From Pectinophora gossypiella (Eukaryota; Arthropoda; Insecta; Lepidoptera; Gelechiidae): 64,000 nucleotides of DNA. Made by a program: the position numbers and the translations under genes. The notes below the pieces were generated by a model. That model saw nothing but the letters and a program-made list of their open reading frames with translations, was not told where the DNA came from and ran no database searches. Each line of letters starts with the position of its first letter. The first letter of the stretch is position 1. This document shows positions 10,650-20,699 of the stretch, in pieces. Where the stretch lies: the NCBI RefSeq assembly GCF_024362695.1, contig NC_065405.1, forward strand, positions 4,162,672 through 4,226,671. Reading direction: 5' to 3'.

Positions 10650-12205
10650 CGGTTTCAATTTTTTCATACAAATGTTTTTTTCCCACTAACTCCCGTTTCC
10701 GTGGGAATTTTGCAATATCCTGTTGCAACTAAGCTTTAAGTTAACTAAGGTACCTGCATGCCAAATTTCAAGCGTCTAACTTAAGCGGTTTAGATTTTTC
10801 ATACAAAAAGATTTTCCCGCTAATTTCCGTTCCCGTGGGAATTCCGGGAATTCCTTTCTTAGTGCACCTCTACGGTACCTAAGCTATGTCCCTTCCAAAT
10901 TTCAAATGCCTACGTTTAGCCGTTCAGGCTATGCGTTGATATGTCAGTCACTGAGTCAGTCAGTTTCTCCTTTTATTTAGATTAGATTTTTTCATACAAA
11001 TGTTTTTTCCCGCTAACTACCGTTCCCGTGGGAATTTTGTAATATCCTGTTGCAACTAAGCTTTAAGTTTACTAAAGTACCTGCATGCCAAATTTCAAAC
11101 GTCTAACTTGAGTGGTTTAGATTTTTCATACAAAAGGATTTTCCCGTTAATTCCCGTTTCCGTGGGAATTTCGGGAATTTCTTTCTTAGTGCACCTCCAC
11201 GGTATCTAAGGTACCTGCGAGCCAAATTTCAAACATCTAACTTGAATGGTTTAGATTTTTCATACAAAAGGATTTTCCCGTTAATTCCCGTTCCCGTGGG
11301 AATTTCGGGAATTCCTTTCTTAGTGCACCTCCACGGTACCTAAGGTACCTGCATGACAAATTTCAAACGTCTAACTTGAGTGGTTTAGATTTTTCATACA
11401 AAAGGATTTTCCCGCTAATTCCCGTTCTCGTGAGAATTTCGGGAATTCCTTTCTTAGTGCACCTTCACGGTATTTAAGGTACCTGCATGCCAAATTTCAA
11501 ACGTCTAACTTGAGTGGTTTAGATTTTTCATACAAAAGGATTTTCCCGCTAATTCCCGTTCCCGTGAGAATTTTGGGAATTCCTTTCTTAGTGCACTTCT
11601 ACGGTACCTATGGTACCTGCATGCCAAATTTCAAACGTCTAACTTGAGTGGTTTAGATTTTTCATACAAAAGGATTTTCCCGCTAATTCCCGTTCCCGTG
11701 GGAATTTCGGGAATTCCTTTCTTAGTGTACCTCTCGGTATCTAAGGTACCTGCATGACAAATTTCAAACATCTAAATTGAATGGTTTAGATTTTTCATAC
11801 AAAAGGATTTTCCCGTTAATTCCCGTTCCCGTGAAAATTTTGGGAATTCCTTTCTTAGTGCACCTCTACGGTACCTATGGTACCTGCATGCCAAATTTCA
11901 AACGTCTAACTTGGGTGATTTAGATTTTTCATACAAAAGGATTTTCCCGCTAATTCCCGTTCCCGTGGGAATTTCGGGAATTCCTTTCTTAGTGTACCTC
12001 TACGATATCTAAGGTACCTGCATGCCAAATTTCAAACGTCTAACTTGAGTGGTTTAGATTTTTCATACAAAAGGATTTTCCCGCTAATTCCCGTTCCCGT
12101 AGGAATTTCGGAAATTCCTTTCTTAGTGCACCTCTACGGTATTTAAGGTACCTGCATGCCAAATTTCAAACGTCTTGAGTGGTTTAGATTTTTTATACAA
12201 AAGAA
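10650..12205 (+). repeat. tandem minisatellite, about 134 bp unit, about 10-11 copies
   Basis: The unit contains GGTACCTGCATGCCAAATTT, TTAGATTTTTCATACAAAAG, GATTTTCCCGCTAATTCCCG and TTCGGGAATTCC. The TTTAGATTTTTCATAC landmark recurs at about 11116, 11250, 11384, 11518, 11652, 11784, 11919, 12053 and 12183, a spacing of 130-135. More diverged units lie at 10650-11030. Each unit has an internal inverted pair CCCGTGGGAATTTCGGG. Confidence 0.92.
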
Positions 12206-12340
12206 TTTCCCTTCACTACTCTGCTCCTATTGATTGTAGCGTGATGAAAAGTATACTATAACCTGTCCAGGAGTGTGAAGAATAATTGTACCAAGTTTCA
12301 TTAAAATCCGTCCAGTAGTTTTTGTTTCTATAAGGAACAT

Positions 12341-12373
<33 letters not shown>

Positions 12374-12546
12374 AATTTTACTGATTGCATTTTTGGCATC
12401 AGTATCGACCACTTATCACCCCCTGATAGTTATTTTGAAAAAATATTTAATGTACAGAATTGACCTCTCTACAGATTTATTATAAGTATAGATTTCATAT
12501 AAAATGTTTAATTACTTAGTTCAGCAGATATGTTTCGTAAGTGAGT

Positions 12547-12640
12547 CTTGATAGTCCAGTTGGAAGAACGCTTGACTTCCACTTTGAGGTTGCTGGTTCG
12601 AATCCAAGACGAGCGGATTTATATTTGTCTGGTGTGTACT
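12547..12640 (+). repeat. SINE C tRNA-like head
   Basis: TAGTCCAGTTGGAAGAACGC then CACTTTGAGGTTGCTGGTTC and GAATCC. A- and B-box-like tRNA-derived head, resembling 18604-18670. Confidence 0.65.
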
Positions 12641-13136
12641 TACAAAAATAGTTCAGTTTTGTAATGTGTGCAATATTGTATAATTTTAATGAAAATGAAT
12701 TTTTGAAAAAAAAAATGTACATTCATTATTGGTACATTGCATATTGAAAAGTATCTTCTTTTCAATGTACAAATTTTTATTTATATAATTTATTTTTTTA
12801 TTAATTGTACGCCTGCATGCAGGCCGAACACATCACAACATTGTTATGTCAATTATTTTACCAACTTTATGAGTATTCTCGCAAATAAATTGTTTTGATT
12901 TGTCAATGTTTGGATCATAGATAATTGAATGTATTTAAAATATCTATTGTTATTTTTTTAAGACAGATTTATTAAAGAATATATTTAAAGCATGTTCCTT
13001 TAATTATAAATTATTTAATATTAATATTCGTGCGCTATATGGTTGAGTGATGGACTTTTTTGTTACAATATAATATATATATATATATATATTTAAGATC
13101 TTTTGTTTCATTATTTCATTTTATTTCATTTCACGT
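12641..13136. other. AT-rich stretch with a LINE-tail relative and AT microsatellite
   Basis: CGCAAATAAATTGTTTTGAT (12880) resembles the LINE tail at 36.37 kb. An (AT)n run is at 13073-13094. Otherwise nothing. Confidence 0.45.
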
Positions 13137-13262
13137 GTTTTCCAGGATTTGTGGCCGGTTAATGGCAACAGGCTCACCCCCTACCACATGGGACTTAAAC
13201 ATATCTGGCGAGGAATGGACGTGTATACACTGTTGCCAACCCTTCAGGGATACAGGGTAACG
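13137..13262 (+). repeat. repeat G (dispersed)
   Basis: TTTCCAGGATTTGTGGCCGG, ATGGCAACAGGCTCACCCCC, CATGGGACTTAAACATA, CTTCAGGGATACAGGG. Relatives at 30.1, 37.25, 37.9 and 40.75 kb. An ORF here is a by-product of the repeat. Confidence 0.7.
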
Positions 13263-13619
13263 ATGTCATTGTAGTTATATTCATAGTCGAAATTCTGTAA
13301 TATTTTACAAAAAATAAGTTGACCTGATTTGGGGGAGTTACTCATAATAACATGGTCCAGTATATTGACATGTTATGTTACCCAGCGTGAAAGATGACTA
13401 GCAATAAATTGTTAGAAAAATAAAGGTTATTTCGATAAATTGTTTTCGAAATTGATAAGGTTGGGGAATTTCTTGCGCCGCTTCTCCTCACCCGTAATAC
13501 GTTGCGAAAGCGCAGTAAATTATAGATGAATCGAAAATTTCTTTCAACAGACTTCGGTAACGATTATTTATGGGACTGTACAGTGGATAAGTACTTATTA
13601 AAAAGTTTATTCATTATTG
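13263..13619. other. unassigned
   Basis: Nothing recognised. Confidence 0.4.
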
Positions 13620-13625
13620 TTAATG

Positions 13626-13815
13626 TTCTAAATTCAAATTTAATAAATTTATTTTTATTTTTTATGAAAGGTTTATTAATTCTTATTGTTAGGGTGGCTT
13701 GCGTAAGACCCTTACGCAAGCCACCCTTAATATTCTAAATTTAAATTCAAATTACATAAATTGATTTTTGATTTTTATTCCTAAGCAAGTGTGGCATTCA
13801 CCACTCTTGTCTATT
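13626..13815. repeat. perfect 17 bp stem hairpin between AT-rich direct repeats
   Basis: AGGGTGGCTTGCGTAAG (13691-13707), loop ACC, then its exact complement (13711-13727). It is flanked by near-copies TTCTAAATTCAAATTTAATA (13628) and TTCTAAATTTAAATTCAAAT (13733). A decayed second hairpin (GCAAGTGTGGCATTCACCAC) follows at about 13784. Confidence 0.85.
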
Positions 13816-14289
13816 AAAGCCCAATAAACACAACACAAGGTGAATAACACTTACGAAACATAAACTTTGATGAGAGTCTATCCCACATCACTACATAGTA
13901 TAAAACAAAGTCGCTTTTTCTGTCCCTATATCCCTATGTACGCTTAAATCTTTAAAACTATGCAAAGGATTTTGATATGGTTTTTTTAATAGATAGAGTG
14001 ATTCAAGAAGAAGGTTTATATGTATAATAACATAAATTAAATAGTGGAAAAATACTGTTATTTTTGAGGTTTTTAATGTGATTTTTTCCTCAGCATTGGG
14101 TCGGGTCGCTAGTACATTCATAAACGTGCGCCTGTGATACCTAAAGAGGTGGTTAGAGCCACAGGTAATAAAACACACAGTGTAATCAAAGACAACGATG
14201 TCCTAATATGGATATTATCTCAGAACCCTGTGAATATCTCTTATAGATTAAAAACACAGATCACAAGCCCCAATAGACATAATATAGGA
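13816..14289. other. unassigned
   Basis: A 95-codon minus-strand ORF (13891-14178) has no motif and is not supported. Confidence 0.4.
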
Positions 14290-14600
14290 TCCCAACGATC
14301 CGATTACTCTAGCCCTAGAGGCGGCCAATCAGCTCCCGATAACAAACATTTGAGAACCCCGATATCGACCGGCCGGCGTGGTCGATGATTTTCCTCGTTC
14401 GCTTACCGATATCGACCCGCTAGGGTCGATTAATTCTTTCATTATTCTCTCACGATGCCCTGAGCTGAGTCGCGCGCCCAACTGGGCCTGTTGTCTTAAA
14501 TTTTAGTAGTTGTACCGGGTGAGAGCCCTCAGCGCTCCCCATTCGTCCGGCCAAGTAATTAATGCCATTTGTGGCAATACTACAATAAGTAACGTTAAAA
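14290..14600 (-). repeat. family F, long copy
   Basis: Minus strand: ACTTATTGTAGTATTGCCAC, AAATGGCATTAATTACTTGG, GCGCTGAGGGCTCTCACCCG, GGCCCAGTTGGGCGCGCGAC, then GACCCTAGCGGGTCGATATC. The best copy for defining the unbroken family F sequence. Confidence 0.7.
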
Positions 14601-14928
14601 AAAAAGATCACAAGTCAAACAAGGGTCAAACTATCTTATCTAAACCATTTTCTTTTCTAGTAACAAAGTTACCATGAAAACATCGCACAAAGCATACTCA
14701 GTCCTTTCAGTCTCGCATTAGAAAAACCATTTTAAAACGCGAAGTCACTCACGCAGAATGCTTTCATGCAAAAATGTTTTATAAGAAAACTCTTGGAAAT
14801 ACCTTTACACGAATACCACATTCAATCGCTTTTCACGTGATAAAATGTGAGGTAGGGTTCGTTTTATTTCTTACTTTTGTGGGAAATTCAATGGTTCGAC
14901 ACGGCATAGCCAGCGACGCCACTAGAGT

Positions 14929-15160
14929 CTTCTTCTATCGTGTGGATTATGAGGTGGATTACCAACCCCATCAACCCTGGTGTCAGGGTTACTATTCAGC
15001 CGCCAAATGCCCCTAACATGGCCCATGTAACGACTATTTACTTATCAGTAAGTAGTAACCGGGACCAACAGCTTAACGTGCCTTCCGAAGCACGGATCAT
15101 CTGTAATGTCCTAACCAAACTAGGGATCACAAAGTGATTTTTGTGATATGTCCCCACCGG
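14929..15160 (-). repeat. SINE A, head missing
   Basis: TCTTCTTCTATCGTGTGGAT to GATATGTCCCCACCGG, ending before the tRNA-like head. Confidence 0.83.
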
Positions 15161-15478
15161 CCACTTGGTCTACTAGGGTGACATCAAGACAGAGGTGATT
15201 CATGATCCATGGAAATGCTTGTAAAGTTGTAAGCTGTTTGACGTTTCGCATCTTTTTTTTAATAATTTATTCAATTTATTCAATCGACAAGACAAAGGTC
15301 CGCCGAATAATATGGCCTTACAAAAACACATAAGACGCGCTGGCAACACCACAATAGCGCTGTGTTCAGTCCTAGCTTCGCCACTGGACCAGGCCACACA
15401 TAATATCCACATTAAAATTCCTTCGCACTTCATTTCAAAATACGGTTTTAAAAGTGAACAACAATTGTTGTGTAACAT
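15161..15478. other. unassigned, possible LINE tail on the minus strand
   Basis: TTTTTTTAATAATTTATTCA then ATTTATTCAATCGACAAGAC reads on the minus strand as a 3' UTR end with a short tandem AT-rich tail. Weak. Confidence 0.3.
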
Positions 15479-15776
15479 AAATAGCCTATATACGTTCCTC
15501 AATCAACAGGAGGGGGTATGGAGCATACTCCACCACGCTGCTCCACTGCGGGTTTGTGGAGGTGTTATTACGGCCGGTACCAACGGCTTAACGTGCCTAC
15601 CGAAGCACGTAATCATCTTATTTTTTCAGACAATCAGGTGATTTAACCCTGTAAAGTCCTTACCAAAAAAAGGACAGTCTTACAAAGTGATTTCGATAAT
15701 GTCCCCATCAGGAATCGAACCCGGACCTCCAGATCGTGAGCCTAATGCTCTAACCACTAGACTACGGAGGCTGTTG
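15479..15776 (-). repeat. SINE B, near full length
   Basis: ATAGCCTATATACGTTCCTC to the tRNA-like head ending at GGAGGCTGTTG (complement AACAGCCTCCGTAGTCTAGT). The body contains ACCAACGGCTTAACGTGCCT, shared with SINE A, showing the two families share a module. Confidence 0.85.
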
Positions 15777-16054
15777 TTGTGTAAAAAACGCAAACGTTAA
15801 AAAACCCTAAAAGAATACAAAAATTAAATACAATTTAAAAGAAAATAAATAAATACATGATCATTATAATACTAAATGATCATTGTATTTATTTATTTTC
15901 TTTTAAATTGTATTTAATTTTTGTATTCTTCACACGCTCTAACCACTAGACTACGGAGGCTGTTGTTGTGTAAAAAACGCAAACGTTAAAAAACCCTAAA
16001 AGAATACAAAAATTAAATACAATTTAAAAGAAAATAAATAAATACATGATCATT
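15747..16054. repeat. direct-inverted-direct duplication
   Basis: 119 bases (15747-15865), including the SINE B head and its flank, are repeated exactly at 15936-16054. Between them, 15876-15930 is the inverted complement of 15811-15865 with a one-base difference near the loop. Together they form a hairpin followed by a repeat of its left arm. Confidence 0.95.
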
Positions 16055-16532
16055 GAGTATTATTAAATCTCCTTTTGAAAAACGATGGAACTTCAAAGAC
16101 CCTAAAATTCAAAACAAAAAGATTCCCAAAAGGGATTCAAAAACACTTTTTGAGGTCACTGAACTGTATCACTCCCTCTTGTTTATAACAACCCCTGGGC
16201 CGTAGTAATTAGTGATTATCACAGGAATTTACAACCTGTTTTACAATTTTTACGACAAAAAGTTGTTCAATTTTAGCACTGCAGGGAGGCTGATGATTAA
16301 AAAGTTGTTGTCGATTTTGTTGTGCTACGTAAAATATATCCGTACAATAAATAATACTACTATATTGTAATTCCTCATTTGTGATAGAATAGTACCCAGT
16401 ATTGACTAATACATTCATTGATCGGATATTCAGGCACTTAACTATGTAAACTTCGTTAAACAACTTCGTTATTTTGATAATAAAACTCTCGGAATCGAAT
16501 AAAACGTTTATTATAAATTAAGTTTTTTTAAT
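16055..16532. other. unassigned, includes an 84-codon ORF
   Basis: The minus-strand ORF at 16209-16463 has no recognisable motif. Confidence 0.4.
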
Positions 16533-16690
16533 GTGTTCGGAGGTAAGTGACTTGTGTTGGGGCTGTATTTCCCTTCGCGGATTGGAAGACAAGACAGCAG
16601 TCAGTTCTGTAAAAAACCGGACCTGTCAAATCTTCAGGTTAGGTGAGCGGATCGTGTGATAAACGGGATAACGGTAACGCATGACATTTT
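16533..16690 (+). repeat. SINE C 3' part
   Basis: CCCTTCGCGGATTGGAAGAC, AAAACCGGACCTGTCAAATC, TTCAGGTTAGGTGAGCGGAT, GATAAACGGGATAACGG. Confidence 0.7.
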
Positions 16691-17503
16691 AGTTGTAGGT
16701 AACGTCTTCCAGCACTTTCTCTGTTTCCACTTCCATCAAAACCTTTATGCATGCTCGCTGGTTCCGAGTATTTACCGATTTAAAAAATAATACCCAGAAT
16801 TTGACAAACGATAAGTTACTTTTTCAGACTTGGGTTAGTTCCACGTGTCAGACTTGATCAATTTATAAAGTAAATATTATTACACTCGAAACGGACAATT
16901 AATTAAATCTAAAATATCAAACAGAGAGAGTAAACAAGTCAAATCTTCAGTGATAATTACTTAGCTTGAAAGCTTTAAATTAGAAAATTACTTAAATTCA
17001 ATGTCTCATAAGTTCAGACTCGTCATTACCAGAGAAATGTCCTTAATCAAAGCCGGAATCGGTAAATATGATCCGGGATTGCTAAATGTAACCCCGGGTC
17101 GCGAAATATATTCCGGGATAGGTAAATATCGTCTCAGGACGATTTATCACCGTGAAAAGCCTGACCCAAAGATATGAAGTTCTTTGATCTCAAGTGACAG
17201 AAATCAGGCAATGAGTTAATTAAACATCAATTTGACATAGCTTCCCTCCACCAAATTTGCTTTGAGTAAACAGACGTTCAATGTAAACGTATAATTTAGA
17301 AAAGGGAAATTCGATGAATTAATTTGTAAAGGTTAAAAAAGGTATTTCAGAGCAATTTGATGTTTTTTAGCTTAATTTGTTGCTTTTTTGGGATGTGGAA
17401 TATACCCAGTAAAACTTCCGTGAGGAAAATTACACATTACTTATTTTAAATTATGAAATGGTTCATTACTATTTGTTGCATCCTAATGCTGGAAGCAGAT
17501 CAG
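16691..17503. other. unassigned, with a 20 bp tandem repeat
   Basis: Apart from the short tandem array at 17053-17132, nothing recognised. Confidence 0.4.
17053..17132 (+). repeat. four ~20 bp tandem units
   Basis: CGGAATCGGTAAATATGATC, CGGGATTGCTAAATGTAACC, CGGGTCGCGAAATATATTC, CGGGATAGGTAAATATCGTC. The units share CGGG at the start and TAAATAT in the middle. Confidence 0.75.
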
Positions 17504-17636
17504 AGGGGCTAAAAAGGCGACATCGAAATAATTTATCTAAAAAGCAATATTTGTCATTTGCGCAAAAGTAAGTTAGTAAAATAAGTAATATTGCTTTTTT
17601 AGAGGAATTGCTTGGATGAGGCATTTTTAACCCCCA
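17504..17636. mobile_element. MITE family E copy
   Basis: GGGGCTAAAAAGGCGACATC ... AGCAATATTTGTCATTTGCG ... inverted AATATTGCTTTTTTAGAGGA ... TTTTTAACCCCC. Foldback element related to 58.6 and 59.3 kb. Confidence 0.75.
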
Positions 17637-18079
17637 GGTTTCTTCTGAATGGAACGCCCTCTCAAAATTTTCAGTTTAGTAATGAAATTCTAATCATTTG
17701 AAACTACACTTTAGAAAAACATGCAAAAAATGCGCCACCGAAATGACGTGCACTGAAATGACAAACATTCATCCACCTGTATGCAGTGCAGAAAAAAATA
17801 CCACCTGTATTGGAAGGTTTAAAAGATGCCTCTCCTAAACACGATAAATTTCAATTTGAGCGAAGCCTTAAGTTGCGGTGGGACCTAATTAAGTAATTCT
17901 TTGAGTTCGGTCAACTGAGCTTTTACTTAATGACGATTTAATGCCAGGGACGGCATTTAAGTGTTCATCCCGGTTTGTTTTTTTTTAGTGTGCTGCCAAT
18001 CGGAATAATTAGGTGTTTTTTGTTTTGGTAAATTGCTTATTCCCCTCTAGTATTGATTTCAATACGTATACAAAATAAT
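17637..18079. other. unassigned
   Basis: Nothing recognised. Confidence 0.4.
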
Positions 18080-18577
18080 CAGCCTTACAAGACCATTAAC
18101 CCGGCCCTAAGGAGAGCAGAGTCATCTTCTCTGACCTCAACTGGGGCAATTCCTGTTCGGCGCGTCCTTGCGTCTTTGGTAGGCTTCTTATTTCATTAGG
18201 CCAGAAAGAGATGGTGGCTGAGTTCGGATAGGGACCCAGATCTACGGTGTATAACGTGGAACCTTTGCCCAGGGATACGGGTGAAGACCTCAGCGGTTGG
18301 AGGCGGAGATGGGAGTCATCGGTACGCCAATGCAGGACGGAAGGGGCAAGTCACAGTAACCTGGAACCTAACAAAGAGCAGTAACTGTCAAAGGCAGAGG
18401 GTAGGAGTCCTAGTACGACTTTAAAATAGATTACTCTGGGCGCCATTTCACTCGCATCGGACAGAGTACTGCGGGGCGGAAGGCAAGAGGGAAACCACTG
18501 CCCTATTTTCCCTAAATAAGTAGCATGGTGAATGCTGCACCGACAAAAGCGTAGCTCTTAAATTTGTGATGATAATG
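18080..18577 (+). repeat. LINE K 3' region, long copy
   Basis: The end (18345-18577: CCTGGAACCTAACAAAGAGC, GAGGGTAGGAGTCCTAGTAC, GAAACCACTGCCCTATTTTC, AATGCTGCACCGACAAAAGC, GATGATAATGA) matches five other K copies. The 5' part (GGATAGGGACCCAGATCTAC, GGGATACGGGTGAAGACCTC) probably extends the same element but is seen once. Confidence 0.7.
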
Positions 18578-18603
18578 ACGAAATAAACCGTGTCGTATAA
18601 CCC

Positions 18604-18940
18604 AGGTAGCCTAGCTGGCAGAACGCTTGTCTCTCACTTTGAGGTTGCAGGTTCGAAACCAGCATAGGCCTAAACCAATGATAGTCAAATGCATGTTTGG
18701 ATCATAAATGATTATCACGTGCTCAGGGTGAAGGAAAACATCGTGAGGAAACCCACATTCCCAAGAAATGGTTTTTCAGAGGTATGTGATCTAACCTGTA
18801 TTGGGCTAGTTTGCCCTTCGCAGATTGGTAGGTCAGACAGGCAGTCGCTTTTGTGAAAAACCGGACCTGTCAAATCTTGAGGTTAAGTAAGTGGACCCTG
18901 TGAGAAACGGGATAAGGCTATGGGGATGATGATGATGACA
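18604..18940 (+). repeat. SINE C, full length
   Basis: tRNA-like head (GGTAGCCTAGCTGGCAGAAC, GAGGTTGCAGGTTCGAAACC), middle (AAACATCGTGAGGAAACCCA), 3' part (AAAACCGGACCTGTCAAATC) and a GATGATGATGATG tail. Best reference copy of SINE C here. Confidence 0.88.
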
Positions 18941-19204
18941 AATTAAATAAATTATTTATGACGTTGTTAGCATTAATAAGTACATGTCTATGTAACGCAA
19001 GAGTAGATTCTATAGAACATTGTACAATGATCATTATTCAATGTTCATTTTGTATTATTACTATTCAGAGTAGAGTATATTCTTCAAACTCCGAGACATA
19101 ATGAAAATGGAAAGTTTGTATTGACATTTTTGTTCTTAAAACGTATAGACATAGATTTTTTTATATAAAAAATTGTCGAAATTATTAACGTAACATAAGT
19201 TCTC

Positions 19205-19330
19205 TATATCCCAATCGGGATAGTCAAAGGTCCATCACAAGATGAACTAAGTACCCACACGTCACTAAGCTTTCTACCATGTCGCCGTCTATAATGGTCG
19301 AAGTAATTGTATTAGTACAAAACTGCATAG
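19205..19330 (+). repeat. repeat J
   Basis: ATATCCCAATCGGGATAGTC, AAGTACCCACACGTCACTAA, GCCGTCTATAATGGTCGAAG. Relatives at 23.65 and 28.47 kb. Confidence 0.65.
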
Positions 19331-20699
19331 CCAAATTTATTCTTGCCTTTTAACAACTATTTAACAAACTGTTTATAACTATGATGGCACAACACAGCAC
19401 AAAGCATTTCTACGCTAGTACAGACTCAAAGGAAGCGACTAATTAATAAATTAAATCATATCTACTTAACCTCCCTTTGTCCTAGACCAAATCTAACTTG
19501 CTCGTATTCGACAAACTCTCCTTTTTGGATAAGTAAACTAATTTTGCTGTAAAACAACTTGAATTTCATTTAAGTGAAACTTACATAACTTATTTCGACG
19601 CTCCCTACGTACACTACGCTAACTGAAAAATCGTCACTTTACAGGAGAGCCAGAAAACCGTAAAACAGTCATTACTTTTTTCGTAATCGAGCTACAACCA
19701 TAAAACTCATACAGTGTATACTTTTAACAATTTCCTGATGAATAGTTAAGTTATATTTTACTAAAATTTATTATTTTTGGATTTTTTGTAGATAGAATAT
19801 TTTAAGGGACAATAAATTGCGTGTATACCATTCTAACTACCATATAGCATACTATACGTGGATGGTTTTTGTGGCCCTTTTTTACGTAAACTATTCTATC
19901 TACCACAAAGAATAGTATTCTTTGAATAATTTTACTATTTTATTAACCAAACTATTCAATGTGACACGTAGACTGATATACATAGGACTGAACAAGTCAT
20001 TTATTTTTACATGATGTGATTAATTAATTGTGACGAAATTGTGAGTTTCTGTGTATTTTTTACTTTTTACTACTAAATATAAATTAGAATGAAATAATTA
20101 CTCAGATATCTAATATTTTCTGTAAATAGAATGGTATACATTGTAAAAATAAAAATAAGGCTTATGATGCTAACAATTCTATTTGTATAAAAACGCAGTT
20201 GGTGAATGGGAAATTTTATAAATTAAAACAATTTTAATAATCACGAAGCTTTTGTTATATTTTTTATTCTTAGAAACAGAAGTAACATTGAAAAAAGATA
20301 CCAACAGTCTTTTTACGAAAGTTATTCTTAAGTATTTTTTTTGACATCACATAATTCTTACCCATCATAACGTTTAAAATAGAGTAAGTAGAAAACATAA
20401 ACATTATCAAAAATAACATGAAATTACAGGTGTTTATTTTTTTATATACTTATTTATAGTATAAAGTACTTGAGACAAGAAAAATGTTTACAAATACTTG
20501 TCAATTTTTACTTTAAATTTTAATTTGCAATATTAATGTAACATAATTTGTACTTCTCTCTCTTCTTTTGTTAGGTATTTTATAATCAAATCTAACATAT
20601 TATAGTTATAGGTTGTTAGGATAGACAAAAAAACGTAAAAAACGTTTTTTTTCTATTTAACTTATATATGAATTTTGATAAAGTAAAAATAAGTGGTGT
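19331..20699. other. AT-rich stretch with palindromic ATTCTATCTACC motifs
   Basis: GTAGATAGAATATTTTA (about 19788), ACTATTCTATCTACCACAAA (about 19888) and GTAAATAGAATGGTA (about 20122) are variants of a motif that also clusters at 22.5-22.66 kb, on the other side of the LINE remnant. No genes recognised. Confidence 0.45.

Larger units (their letters stand above)
10259..12492 (-). mobile_element. Helitron-like element carrying a 134 bp tandem array
   Basis: On the minus strand it starts TCTATACTTATAATAAATCT and ends with a hairpin-capable CGCGGACGAAGTCGCGGGC followed by AAAAGCTAG. The flanks are A and T, as expected for Helitron insertion between A and T (5' TC, 3' CTRR). Near the 5' end is a GTCT microsatellite (CAGA on the plus strand, 12345-12371). 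No Rep/helicase is present, so it is non-autonomous. The interior holds the minisatellite and a nested LINE tail. Confidence 0.65.

Noticed and set aside
10650..12205. CRISPR array
   Set aside because: The 134 bp units are contiguous tandem copies without unique spacers, in a eukaryotic Helitron-like element.
14134..14388. 84-codon plus-strand ORF
   Set aside because: Lies largely across a family F copy, antisense to it; no motif.
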